Assembly: GCA_017620795.1 (NCBI GenBank)
Contig: JAGAUM010000049.1
Span: 1-5,492 of the forward strand
DNA: 5,492 bases
DNA from: Clostridia bacterium
GTDB lineage: Bacteria > Bacillota > Clostridia > RGIG8785
Direction: 5' to 3'
Below are positions 1 to 5,492 of this stretch, in pieces. A program made the translations under genes and the position numbers. The notes beneath the pieces were generated by a model. It worked only from the letters and a program-made list of their open reading frames with translations, was not told the DNA's origin and did not search any database. The first letter of the stretch is position 1. Each line of letters starts with the position of its first letter.

Positions 1-420
1 CTTGCCACTGTCAACTACCTTTTTGAGGTATGCATAAGGCTCGGCAAAGCGTAAGACCTGACCTACCTGAATCAGCGCGCCCGTTTCCTGTTCGGCTTTT
101 AAGAGGCGCTCTGCTTCTTCTTCGTGGAGGCAGATGGGCTTTTCCACAATGACATTTTTGACGTATTTGGTGGCTTTAATCACAAAGTCGGTATGCAAGA
201 AGGTGGGCAGGCAGATATCCACCAAGTCCAGCTGTTCCTTCTGCATCATTTCTTCGGCGTCTTTGTAGACCGTCGCACCGCATTTGGCGGCAATCTCCTC
301 CGCCTTTTGGGTGTCAAAGTCTGCAATGGCAACCAGTTGCGCCTTTTCCTTTAAAATCATCCACACATTGGCATGAACGGCACCGATGCCGCCACAGCCG
401 ATTAAACCTACTCTTAACAT
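1..420 (-). CDS. Gfo/Idh/MocA-family oxidoreductase, N-terminal part (cut by window edge)
   Basis: The first 140 residues of a NAD(P)-dependent dehydrogenase are visible; the frame is open to base 1, so the C-terminal substrate domain lies outside. The N-terminus is a Rossmann fold: a glycine motif G8-C-G10-G-I-G13, an acidic residue after strand 2 (D34 in AIADFD, which usually favours NAD over NADP), a P72-x3-H76 segment, and the family's EKP signature at residues 93-95 (IVEKPI), whose lysine is normally catalytic. A VGQVLRF segment (119-125) matches the usual linker to the second domain. The family oxidises or reduces sugars, inositols and related polyols; the substrate cannot be told from this half. 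The ATG at 420-418 follows an AGAGGGG ribosome site by about 5 nt, and a near-consensus promoter lies just upstream, so this gene starts its own transcript. Family assignment is firm, the exact reaction unknown. Confidence 0.9.
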   Translation of the reverse strand, partial: MLRVGLIGCGGIGAVHANVWMILKEKAQLVAIADFDTQKAEEIAAKCGATVYKDAEEMMQKEQLDLVDICLPTFLHTDFVIKATKYVKNVIVEKPICLHEEEAERLLKAEQETGALIQVGQVLRFAEPYAYLKKVVDSGK

Positions 421-448
421 AAAATCCCCTCTATGTACTTTTTTTGCT

Positions 449-477
449 ATTATACCATACAAAAGTTGTTTTTTCAA
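449..477 (-). promoter_or_regulatory. Sigma-A-type promoter for the oxidoreductase gene
   Basis: On the minus strand, TTGAAA (477-472) is followed after exactly 17 bp by TATAAT (454-449), with a TG one base upstream of the -10 (extended -10, TGGTATAAT). Transcription would start near 442, leaving a leader of roughly 20 nt before the ATG at 420, enough for the AGAGGGG ribosome site and nothing else. The near-perfect boxes suggest strong basal expression. Its -10 region is identical over 14 bp to that of the metF promoter. Confidence 0.85.
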
Positions 478-488
478 TGAAAATTTCA
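478..488. repeat. Short palindrome TGAAA-A-TTTCA next to the -35 box
   Basis: An 11-bp perfect inverted repeat abuts the upstream edge of the TTGAAA -35 box of the oxidoreductase promoter, in the region between two divergent genes. The position would suit a regulator site. In such AT-rich sequence a 5-bp half-site can easily arise by chance, so this is only a candidate operator. Confidence 0.25.
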
Positions 489-546
489 AATTCAGCAATA
501 TCCTGCAATTTTTCCGAAAGATGACCAAAAATGAACAAAGCTTCCG

Positions 547-555
547 TGCTACAAT
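547..555 (+). promoter_or_regulatory. Possible extended -10 promoter for the replisome-organiser-like gene
   Basis: TG-c-TACAAT reads as an extended -10 element (TG at 547-548, hexamer 550-555). No good -35 hexamer sits 16-18 bp upstream; ATGACC at 521-526 is too far away. Transcription would start near 562, leaving a leader of about 14 nt that barely contains the ribosome site, so either the transcript is nearly leaderless or the true promoter is elsewhere in 480-545. Confidence 0.4.
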
Positions 556-575
556 AAAGCCAAGAGGTGATACAA

Positions 576-1313
576 ATGCAAGGATGGGTGAAGGTACATC
601 GGGAAATCATACAAGAGCCCTTTTATAAAAACGAAAAAATGCTGAAGCTTTGGCTGACCCTGTGGTTATCTGCCGCGCACGAAGAACACGATGCGTTGGT
701 GGGGATTCACACAATCCACTTAAAAGCAGGACAGTTAATCTTCGGTCTGGACCGATTTTCAAAGGAACTGCAAATCGAGCGTTCCACCCTCTACAGGCAC
801 TTAAAAGCGTTGGAGAAGATGAACGTTATTGCCATCGATGCGAGACGCAATTTTTCCATCATCACCCTTAGAGAATGGGGTGTTTGGCATCAAGGAGAGA
901 AACACCCGCGAAACACCGACGAGACACCTGCGAGACCATACAATAAGGGTAAGAATGAAAAGAAGGACAAGAAAGAATATATAGACGAGGCGCAAAAGAT
1001 TTCCTTTGCCGAGTTTGTTTTAATGACTGCCGAACAGCATGCCGATCTGGTTGCACGCTACGGGGAGGAAAACACGGCAGCCATGATTGACCTTCTAAAC
1101 AGCCACAAGGGTGCGTCTGGTAAGACCTATAAGGATGACTACTTCGCCATCCGAAACTGGTGTGTCAAAGCCGTATTGGAGCAAAAAGAAGCGCCTGCCC
1201 TAAAATCAGGCAAGCGCAATAGGTTTATTAACTATACGGACGAACACACCGATTTCTCGGACGTGGAAGCCCAAGCCCTCCGTCGGCGTCAGGCAAAGAC
1301 CTCTTCGGCGTAG
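576..1313 (+). CDS. Phage-type replisome organiser / DnaD-like helix-turn-helix protein
   Basis: A 245-residue protein. The N-terminus (W4-x-K-x-H-R, then KMLKLWLTLWLSAAH at 21-35) and the segment LKAGQLIFGLDRFSKEL to HLKALEKMNVI (49-85) form a winged-helix domain typical of Firmicute phage replication initiators. Residues about 105-137 are a charged, low-complexity linker. Residues about 150-203 (LVARYGEENT, then GASGKTYKDDYFAIRNW) match the small C-terminal module that such proteins carry, with the conserved G-K-x-Y-K-x-D-Y pattern. Family members bind phage origin DNA and help load the host helicase. I start at ATG 576: AGAGGTGA (563-570) lies 5 nt upstream, whereas the in-frame GTG at 567 falls inside that ribosome site. 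The gene is more A-rich than metH and stands alone, with no helicase loader, integrase or structural gene nearby, suggesting a phage remnant or a domesticated copy. It converges on metH and overlaps its end by 25 bp. Family role is fairly sure; activity here is not. Confidence 0.8.
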   Translation: MQGWVKVHREIIQEPFYKNEKMLKLWLTLWLSAAHEEHDALVGIHTIHLKAGQLIFGLDRFSKELQIERSTLYRHLKALEKMNVIAIDARRNFSIITLREWGVWHQGEKHPRNTDETPARPYNKGKNEKKDKKEYIDEAQKISFAEFVLMTAEQHADLVARYGEENTAAMIDLLNSHKGASGKTYKDDYFAIRNWCVKAVLEQKEAPALKSGKRNRFINYTDEHTDFSDVEAQALRRRQAKTSSA

Positions 1314-3673
1314 CGGACCGTTTCCATGGCGTCACGGGCATAGCGGTCAGCGCCGATGCGGTCGGCATATTCCCGGGTTAAGACCGCGCCGCCTACTACG
1401 ACCCGACAGGAGGGTGCCTCTTTCCGAAGCAGTAAAATGGTTTCTTCCATGGCAGGGACGGTGGTGGTCATCAGGGCGCTTAAGCCTACCAAGGGTGCCT
1501 GATGGGCGATTGCCGCCTCAACCACCTGCTCGGGCGGAACATCCCGTCCCAGGTCGATGACCGTAAAGCCGTAGTTTTCCAGTAAGAGCTTGACGATGTT
1601 CTTGCCGATGTCATGGATATCCCCATGAACGGTTGCCAAAACCACCGTGCCGCGGCTTGCGCCGGAGTCTTGGGGCAGTGCCAGTTTAATCTGCTCGAAG
1701 GCGGACTTGGCGGCTTCGGCACTCATCAAAAGCTGGGGCAGGTAGACCGTCTTTGCCTCGAACCCCTGACCCACGGTGTTTAAGGCAGGGATGATTTCGT
1801 TCTGGACAATCTCCAAAGGCGCAACTGTTTCTAACAAGGCTTTGCAGAGGCTTCCTGCCCGCTCGCAAAAGCCTTTGATAATCGCGTGTTGCAGGTCGCT
1901 TGCTCCGCTGACCGCCTCCGCCTTTTGGGTGGCATCCGTTGCGGTTAGGGTGTAGTTGCCGATATGTTCTACATAGTGGGCGCAGTTCTCATCCAAGCCG
2001 TGCAGGGCGCAGAAAGACAGGTAAGTGCGCATCATCTCTGCCGAATGGGGGTTTAAGATGGCGGCAGACAGACCCCGCTCCAGTGCCAGTGCAAAGAAAG
2101 TGCCGTTAATGGCGTCTCGGTTGGGCAGACCAAAGGAAACGTTAGAGACGCCCAAGGAGGTATAGCAACCCAGCTCCCGACCGATGCGTTCCAGTGCTTC
2201 CAGCGTGACCAGAGCCGAGCGGTTGTCCGCACTGACCGTCATGGCAAGAGGGTCGAAAATCAGGTTCTTTTTATCAATGCCGTAGGTCTTGGCAGTGTCC
2301 AAAATCTTTTGGGCGATGGCGACCCGACCCTCGGCAGTATCGGGGATGCCCGACTCGTCCAGCGTCAGGGCAATGACCACGCCGCCGTATTTTTGCACCA
2401 AGGGAAAGACGGCGCGCATGCTTTCTTCCTTGCCGTTGACCGAGTTTACAAGCGCCTTGCCGTTGTAACGACGCAGGGCACGCTCCATGGCAACGGGGTC
2501 GGCAGTGTCGATTTGCAGAGGCAGGTTCAAGACCGCCTGCAGTTCGCAGACCGCTTGGGTCAGCAGTTGTGGCTCGTCAATTTCAGGGAGTCCCACATTC
2601 ACGTACAACAGATGCACTCCTGCATCCGCCTGACGGACCCCTTCGTTTAGGATATAGTCCATGTCCCCTTCCACCAATGCCTGACGGAAACGCTTTTTAC
2701 CCGTGGGGTTGATGCGCTCCCCAATCAGAACGGGTTCGTCCCCAAAGGTGACCGCATGGGAGTATGAGGAAACCACCGTCTCGGTCTTGGGGGTCAGGGG
2801 TAGGCATTCAGGTTGCTTGGCGGTTAAGGCGCGGATATACTCAGGGGTGGTGCCACAGCATCCCCCTGCGATACGCAAGCCTTTTTGGATGAGGGCATAA
2901 AGCTCCTCCGAAAACTCGTCGGGTGCCACATCAAAGTGGGTGCATCCGTCCTTGACACAAGGGAGGCCTGCGTTGGGCTTTAACAGAACAGGGACCGAGG
3001 CGTGAGCCAACAGCTCCTCTGCCACTCCGCGGAGTTGCTTGGGCCCTAACGAGCAGTTGGCGCCCAGAGCGGTTACACCCAAGCCCTCTAACAGAGCGAC
3101 CATGGCGTGAGGGGTTGCCCCCGTCATCAGCTTGCCGTCCGCACCGTAGGCGTTGGAGACCAAAATGGGCAGGTCGCAGTGTTCCTTGGCGGCTAACACT
3201 GCCGCCTTGGTCTCGTACGCGTCGTTCATGGTCTCGATTAAAATCAGATCCACCCCGAAGCGGACACCCAAACGGACGGTCTCGGCAAAGATGCTGACCG
3301 CATCCTCAAAGTCCAAGTCCCCCAAGGGTTTTGAGAGCTTGCCTAAAGGGCCGATGTCCAGTGCCACGAACTTTTCCTGTGTTCCGTTGCTTTTTTGCAT
3401 AGCGGTTCTGGCATTGGCAACGGCGCACATGACAATGCGCTCCAGTTCCTCTGCCCCGAACTTCAAGGCATTGGCGCCGAAGGTGTTGGTGGCGACCACG
3501 TTGCGCCCTGCATCGAAATAGGCTTGTTGGATGGCGATAATCTCCTCGGGATGGGTAACATTCCACCGCTCGGGAAGTTCGCCCGACTGCAGACCACGGG
3601 CTTGGAGCAGGGTGCCCATGCCTCCGTCTAAACAGACAAAGTGGTTTTGTAGGTAAGTTTGAAAGTTCATCAT
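1289..3673 (-). CDS. metH: Cobalamin-dependent methionine synthase, short form lacking the activation domain
   Basis: A 794-residue cytosolic enzyme that moves the methyl of 5-methyltetrahydrofolate through cobalamin to homocysteine, giving methionine and THF. Homocysteine domain, about 1-285: DGGMGTLLQARG at 16-27 and the three zinc ligands C207 (GANCSLGP) and C272-C273 (GGCCGTTP). Folate (pterin-binding) domain, about 310-570: LIGERINPTGKKRF at 316-329, QIDTADP, LIFDPLAMTVS and SLGVSNVSFGLPNR. Cobalamin cap, about 585-665. B12 domain, about 670-790: D685-x-H687-x-x-G690, where H687 is the lower axial cobalt ligand, then SALMTTT and GGAVLT. It ends there, whereas E. coli MetH (about 1,227 aa) continues into the AdoMet-binding reactivation domain; here that domain is the adjacent upstream gene. 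Two ATGs are in tandem (3673, 3670). The second, 6 nt after AGAGG, has the better spacing and may be the true start. The stop lies inside the convergent gene's 3' end. All key residues are present, so the enzyme should be active. Confidence 0.96.
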   Translation of the reverse strand: MMNFQTYLQNHFVCLDGGMGTLLQARGLQSGELPERWNVTHPEEIIAIQQAYFDAGRNVVATNTFGANALKFGAEELERIVMCAVANARTAMQKSNGTQEKFVALDIGPLGKLSKPLGDLDFEDAVSIFAETVRLGVRFGVDLILIETMNDAYETKAAVLAAKEHCDLPILVSNAYGADGKLMTGATPHAMVALLEGLGVTALGANCSLGPKQLRGVAEELLAHASVPVLLKPNAGLPCVKDGCTHFDVAPDEFSEELYALIQKGLRIAGGCCGTTPEYIRALTAKQPECLPLTPKTETVVSSYSHAVTFGDEPVLIGERINPTGKKRFRQALVEGDMDYILNEGVRQADAGVHLLYVNVGLPEIDEPQLLTQAVCELQAVLNLPLQIDTADPVAMERALRRYNGKALVNSVNGKEESMRAVFPLVQKYGGVVIALTLDESGIPDTAEGRVAIAQKILDTAKTYGIDKKNLIFDPLAMTVSADNRSALVTLEALERIGRELGCYTSLGVSNVSFGLPNRDAINGTFFALALERGLSAAILNPHSAEMMRTYLSFCALHGLDENCAHYVEHIGNYTLTATDATQKAEAVSGASDLQHAIIKGFCERAGSLCKALLETVAPLEIVQNEIIPALNTVGQGFEAKTVYLPQLLMSAEAAKSAFEQIKLALPQDSGASRGTVVLATVHGDIHDIGKNIVKLLLENYGFTVIDLGRDVPPEQVVEAAIAHQAPLVGLSALMTTTVPAMEETILLLRKEAPSCRVVVGGAVLTREYADRIGADRYARDAMETVRYAEEVFA

Positions 3674-4320
3674 GCACCTCTAAAAGAACAGTCGGTTTTG
3701 GTACAGTGACTGCATTTGGATTCCCTGCAGTCGGGGGCTTTTTTCAAGCCGAAGATGGCAGTGACCGACTTGGTGGGGGTCATCAGCAGGCTGTCGTTTA
3801 AGCAAAGACCCAAGCGCTTTTCGCACTGCAAGACCGCAAAGAGGGTCTTTTGGGCGGATAAGGGCAGGTCCCCATAACCTGGAGAAAACCGTCGGGTGGC
3901 GAAGAGGCCTTCCTCAGCCGACACATGAAGCGAAAGCAGGTCGCAGTAGGTCTCAATCCGCTCGGCTCCGATGGCTTGGAGCATCAGTGCTCGGGCAGGA
4001 GACAGACGCCCGTATTTTAAAATCAGACGGTCTAACCCAAGCCCCAAGGTTGCGGCAAAGACCACTGCTTTTTCGCAGTCCGAAAGGGCTTTTGCCAAGT
4101 CCCGTGAGGTCAGGTTAAAGAGCCCGAAGTTGCAGGTGTCTCCCGTGATTTCCAATGGTAGCGTCAGGTAGCAGGCGTTTTTTTGCACCGCCTCCAGCGC
4201 TTCTTGGCTACAATCGGAAAGCAGGTCTAAAACCGCCCTGTCCGCCTCCTTGCACCCTGCATAGCGCAAGACCTCCCCCTCATCCAAGGGGGGCAGGACG
4301 GGGTCGTAAAAAGGGCTCAC
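3670..4320 (-). CDS. Stand-alone methionine synthase activation (AdoMet-binding) domain protein
   Basis: A 216-residue protein corresponding to the C-terminal reactivation domain of full-length MetH (Met_synt_B12 family). When cob(I)alamin is oxidised to cob(II)alamin, this module holds AdoMet and accepts an electron for reductive methylation. Recognisable parts: the N-terminal EVLRYAGC segment (16-23) common in stand-alone forms, R144-x3-G148-Y149 (RFSPGYGDLP), equivalent to the R-x3-G-Y AdoMet motif of E. coli MetH, and MTPTKSVTAIFGL (180-192). The tail adds four cysteines, C198-x4-C203-x2-C206-x4-C211, suggesting a metal or Fe-S site; E. coli MetH does not end this way. The start is GTG 4320-4318, overlapping metF's TGA as GTGA; no other plausible start lies near, and the AGGGA upstream is unusually close, so coupling to metF translation is likely. 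The stop overlaps the metH start. Thermotoga and many clostridia have the same split, so this is a working partner of MetH, not a fragment. Confidence 0.9.
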   Translation of the reverse strand: MSPFYDPVLPPLDEGEVLRYAGCKEADRAVLDLLSDCSQEALEAVQKNACYLTLPLEITGDTCNFGLFNLTSRDLAKALSDCEKAVVFAATLGLGLDRLILKYGRLSPARALMLQAIGAERIETYCDLLSLHVSAEEGLFATRRFSPGYGDLPLSAQKTLFAVLQCEKRLGLCLNDSLLMTPTKSVTAIFGLKKAPDCRESKCSHCTKTDCSFRGA

Positions 4321-5195
4321 TTCCCTAAGATTGCCGACAGGTTGGACTGGATTTTCTCCGCCACGTCGGGCTTGTTCATGGAATAGACGTGTACATTCTG
4401 GATGTTGTTGGCGTACAGGTCGATAATCTGGTCGGTTGCGTAGGCGATGCCTGCCTGCTTCATGGCTTCAGGACTGGTGCCGAACTTGTCCACCAGACTC
4501 TTGAACCGTTGGGGCATAAAAGAGCCCGAAAGCTTCATGGCACGCTCTACCTGATTGGCGTTGGTGATGGGCATGATGCCGGGGATGACCGGCACAGTAA
4601 TGCCTGCCTCGCGGATTTTATAAAGGAAGTCGTATAACAGGTTGTTGTCGAAGAACATCTGGGTGGTCAAGAAGTCGCACCCTGCGTCTACTTTTTCTTT
4701 TAAGTAGCGGATATCGTCTTTTTGGTTGGCGCTTTCGGGATGGATTTCGGGATAGCAGGCACCGCCGATGCACAAATCGGGGTCGGCGGATTTCAGCTCG
4801 CAGACCAGCTCGATAGCATGGTGGTACGCCCATTTAGAGCGGTCTGCGCCCAATAAATGCTCGGGAATATCCCCACGGAGCGCCATGACAATTTCAATCC
4901 CTGCGTCACGGATGGCGGTGATTTTTTCCTGCACCGTCTCACGGGTAGACGACACGCAGGTCAGGTGCGCCAAGGTGGGCACGCCGTAAGCTTTTTTGAT
5001 GTTCTTGGCAATGTCCAAGGTATACTGACTGGTTCCGCCCCCTGCCCCGTAAGTCACGCTCATGAACGAGGGCTTGAGCTTGGCAATCTCCTCCGTTGCG
5101 GTCTTGACACTGTCAAAACCCATGGCGGTTTTGGGCGGAAATACTTCAAAGGACAACTGCTGTTGGTCTTTTTGGAACAACTCCACAATCTTCAT
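4317..5195 (-). CDS. metF: 5,10-methylenetetrahydrofolate reductase
   Basis: A 292-residue FAD-dependent TIM-barrel enzyme, close in length to E. coli MetF (296). It reduces 5,10-methylene-THF to 5-methyl-THF, the methyl donor used by the MetH encoded two genes downstream. Conserved positions are present: E17 in LSFEVFPPK (equivalent to the catalytic E28 of E. coli), SVTYGAGGGTS at 46-56, D109 in ALRGDIP (equivalent to D120 near the flavin), GGACYPEIHPE at 144-154, Q179 in TTQMFFD (equivalent to Q183) and PGIMPI at 205-210. The C-terminal VHVYSMN (268-274) corresponds to the usual HFYTLN. The ATG at 5195-5193 follows AAAGGAAG (5210-5203) by 7 nt, and a strong promoter lies just upstream. It is the first gene of the metF-activation protein-metH operon. 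No metV partner gene, as found in acetogens, is in the window, so the electron donor (NADH or a low-potential carrier) cannot be decided. Confidence 0.97.
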   Translation of the reverse strand: MKIVELFQKDQQQLSFEVFPPKTAMGFDSVKTATEEIAKLKPSFMSVTYGAGGGTSQYTLDIAKNIKKAYGVPTLAHLTCVSSTRETVQEKITAIRDAGIEIVMALRGDIPEHLLGADRSKWAYHHAIELVCELKSADPDLCIGGACYPEIHPESANQKDDIRYLKEKVDAGCDFLTTQMFFDNNLLYDFLYKIREAGITVPVIPGIMPITNANQVERAMKLSGSFMPQRFKSLVDKFGTSPEAMKQAGIAYATDQIIDLYANNIQNVHVYSMNKPDVAEKIQSNLSAILGK

Positions 5196-5224
5196 GTTAT
5201 CGCTTCCTTTTTATGGAATACCCT

Positions 5225-5253
5225 ATTATACCATACCGAGACCAAAATTGCAA
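5225..5253 (-). promoter_or_regulatory. Sigma-A-type promoter of the metF-metH operon
   Basis: On the minus strand, TTGCAA (5253-5248), a 17-bp spacer and TATAAT (5230-5225) with an extended TG (TGGTATAAT). Start of transcription is expected near 5218, giving a leader of about 22 nt that holds only the AAAGGAAG ribosome site. The leader cannot contain a SAM, cobalamin or T-box element, so any control must act at the promoter itself. Confidence 0.85.
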
Positions 5254-5265
5254 TAGAGACCAAAA
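5238..5265 (-). repeat. Direct repeat TTTTGGTCTC x2 bracketing the metF -35 box
   Basis: Two perfect 10-bp copies (5265-5256 and 5247-5238 on the minus strand) repeat at an 18-bp step, with the -35 hexamer TTGCAA (5253-5248) between them. One copy is just upstream of the -35 and the other starts the -35/-10 spacer. The placement fits a transcription factor operator, probably repressing if occupied. No known regulator motif is recognised, and this function is inferred from position only. Confidence 0.45.
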
Positions 5266-5276
5266 CTCGATTTGGT
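5259..5276. repeat. Inverted repeat ACCAAA-N6-TTTGGT upstream of the metF promoter
   Basis: A perfect 6-bp inverted repeat with a 6-bp spacer overlaps the upstream copy of the direct repeat and extends away from the promoter. The TTTGGT word therefore occurs three times in about 40 bp, twice in one orientation and once in the other. It has no U-tract and is weak, so it does not look like a terminator. It could be part of the same regulator site. Confidence 0.35.
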
Positions 5277-5277
5277 T

Positions 5278-5308
5278 AAATAAAAAGAACCCTCGATGGG
5301 GTTCTTTT
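5278..5308 (-). terminator. Intrinsic terminator after the 56-residue gene
   Basis: AAAAGAACCC (5308-5299) and GGGTTCTTTT (5292-5283) form a perfect 10-bp stem with a 6-nt loop CATCGA, followed by a T run that reads TTTTT-ATTT on the minus strand. The stop codon TAA of the upstream gene (5309-5307) runs into the first stem bases. The hairpin separates that gene from the metF operon, whose promoter begins about 25 bp further on. Confidence 0.9.
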
Positions 5309-5477
5309 ATGCATTCTTGTTCAAAATTTCACAGTAGTCTTTTAAGGCTTTGCCGATTGCCTCCTGCTGAATCAAAAGCAGTTTTCGCATCTCGTCGTCC
5401 TGACAAAGCTTTAGCAGTTGGTTGGTCGTTTGTCCTACAGTTGTGTACAGTTCATGAAAAGGCTGATACAGTTCCAT
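5307..5477 (-). CDS. Small helical protein of unknown function, 56 residues
   Basis: A short protein beginning MELYQPFHELYTT and ending YCEILNKNA. I do not recognise a family. It has no signal peptide, no membrane segment and a single pair of cysteines far apart (residues about 24 and 48); the composition (many L, Q, K and E, no proline after residue 6) suggests one or two amphipathic helices. Of three candidate starts, I choose ATG 5477-5475 because GGGAGG (5490-5485) lies 7 nt upstream; the in-frame ATG at 5483 is only 1 nt from that ribosome site, and the TTG at 5492 lies upstream of it. A strong terminator begins at its stop codon, which together with the ribosome site supports a real expressed gene. 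It could be the last gene of an upstream operon outside the window. Nothing links it to methionine metabolism. Confidence 0.7.
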   Translation of the reverse strand: MELYQPFHELYTTVGQTTNQLLKLCQDDEMRKLLLIQQEAIGKALKDYCEILNKNA

Positions 5478-5492
5478 TTTCATGCCTCCCAA

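Noticed and set aside
567..575. GTG at 567 as the start of the replisome-organiser-like gene
   Set aside because: The GTG is part of the AGAGGTGA ribosome site itself. The ATG at 576 has proper spacing and gives the usual family N-terminus (MQGWVKVHR).
386..628. 80-codon plus-strand frame crossing the divergent promoter region
   Set aside because: It starts inside the oxidoreductase gene, runs through both predicted promoters and ends inside the replisome-organiser-like gene in another frame. No ribosome site supports it.
621..655. Possible minus-strand terminator with a T run (A-rich stretch on the plus strand) inside the replisome-organiser-like gene
   Set aside because: The only adjacent hairpin has a 3-bp stem, too weak to stop transcription.
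2309..2650. 113-codon open frame on the plus strand inside metH
   Set aside because: It is fully antisense to the folate-binding domain of a well-conserved gene, has no convincing ribosome site and its protein resembles nothing known.
3153..3521. Open frames of 122 and 123 codons overlapping the 5' part of metH on both strands
   Set aside because: They overlap the homocysteine-binding domain of metH, which has all the expected motifs, and are low in recognisable protein features.
4857..5279. 140-codon open frame on the plus strand opposite metF
   Set aside because: It mirrors metF codons and runs through the metF promoter. The length is explained by the codon bias of the real gene on the other strand.
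5196..5280. SAM, cobalamin or T-box riboswitch before metF
   Set aside because: The promoter lies within this stretch and leaves only about 22 nt of leader. No conserved riboswitch core is seen.

Overview
The window looks like a chromosomal segment from an anaerobic, low-to-mid GC Firmicute, most likely a clostridial lineage. This is inferred from the strong AGGAGG-type ribosome sites, extended -10 promoters (TGnTATAAT), a phage-style DnaD-like protein of a kind common in Firmicutes, and a B12-dependent methionine synthase split into two proteins. I cannot name a genus.

Most of the window (about 1289-5253) is one minus-strand operon for the end of the methyl branch of one-carbon metabolism. 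In transcription order it holds metF (5,10-methylenetetrahydrofolate reductase), a free-standing methionine synthase reactivation-domain protein, and a short metH with the homocysteine, folate, cap and cobalamin modules. Successive genes overlap by a few bases (GTGA and ATGATG junctions), so translation is probably coupled. MetF makes 5-methyl-THF, MetH moves its methyl group through cobalamin to homocysteine, and the third protein is the AdoMet-binding module expected to rescue oxidised cob(II)alamin. A clear promoter lies about 30 bp upstream of metF, and its leader is too short for a riboswitch.

Upstream of the operon (5278-5492) is a 56-residue helical protein of unknown function, also on the minus strand, closed by a strong intrinsic terminator that insulates the operon.

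Downstream, a plus-strand gene (576-1313) encodes a phage-type replisome-organiser-like protein. It meets metH tail to tail and the two coding regions overlap by 25 bp. No other phage gene is visible. An intergenic region of about 155 bp (421-575) then carries divergent promoters. The leftmost gene (1-420, minus strand, cut by the window edge) is the N-terminal half of a Gfo/Idh/MocA-family NAD(P)-dependent oxidoreductase.

No tRNA, rRNA, CRISPR array, insertion sequence or recognisable riboswitch was seen. I found no clearly new system. The most notable points are the split MetH with a four-cysteine tail on its activation protein, the orphan phage-like replication gene convergent with metH, and a repeat pair bracketing the metF -35 box.
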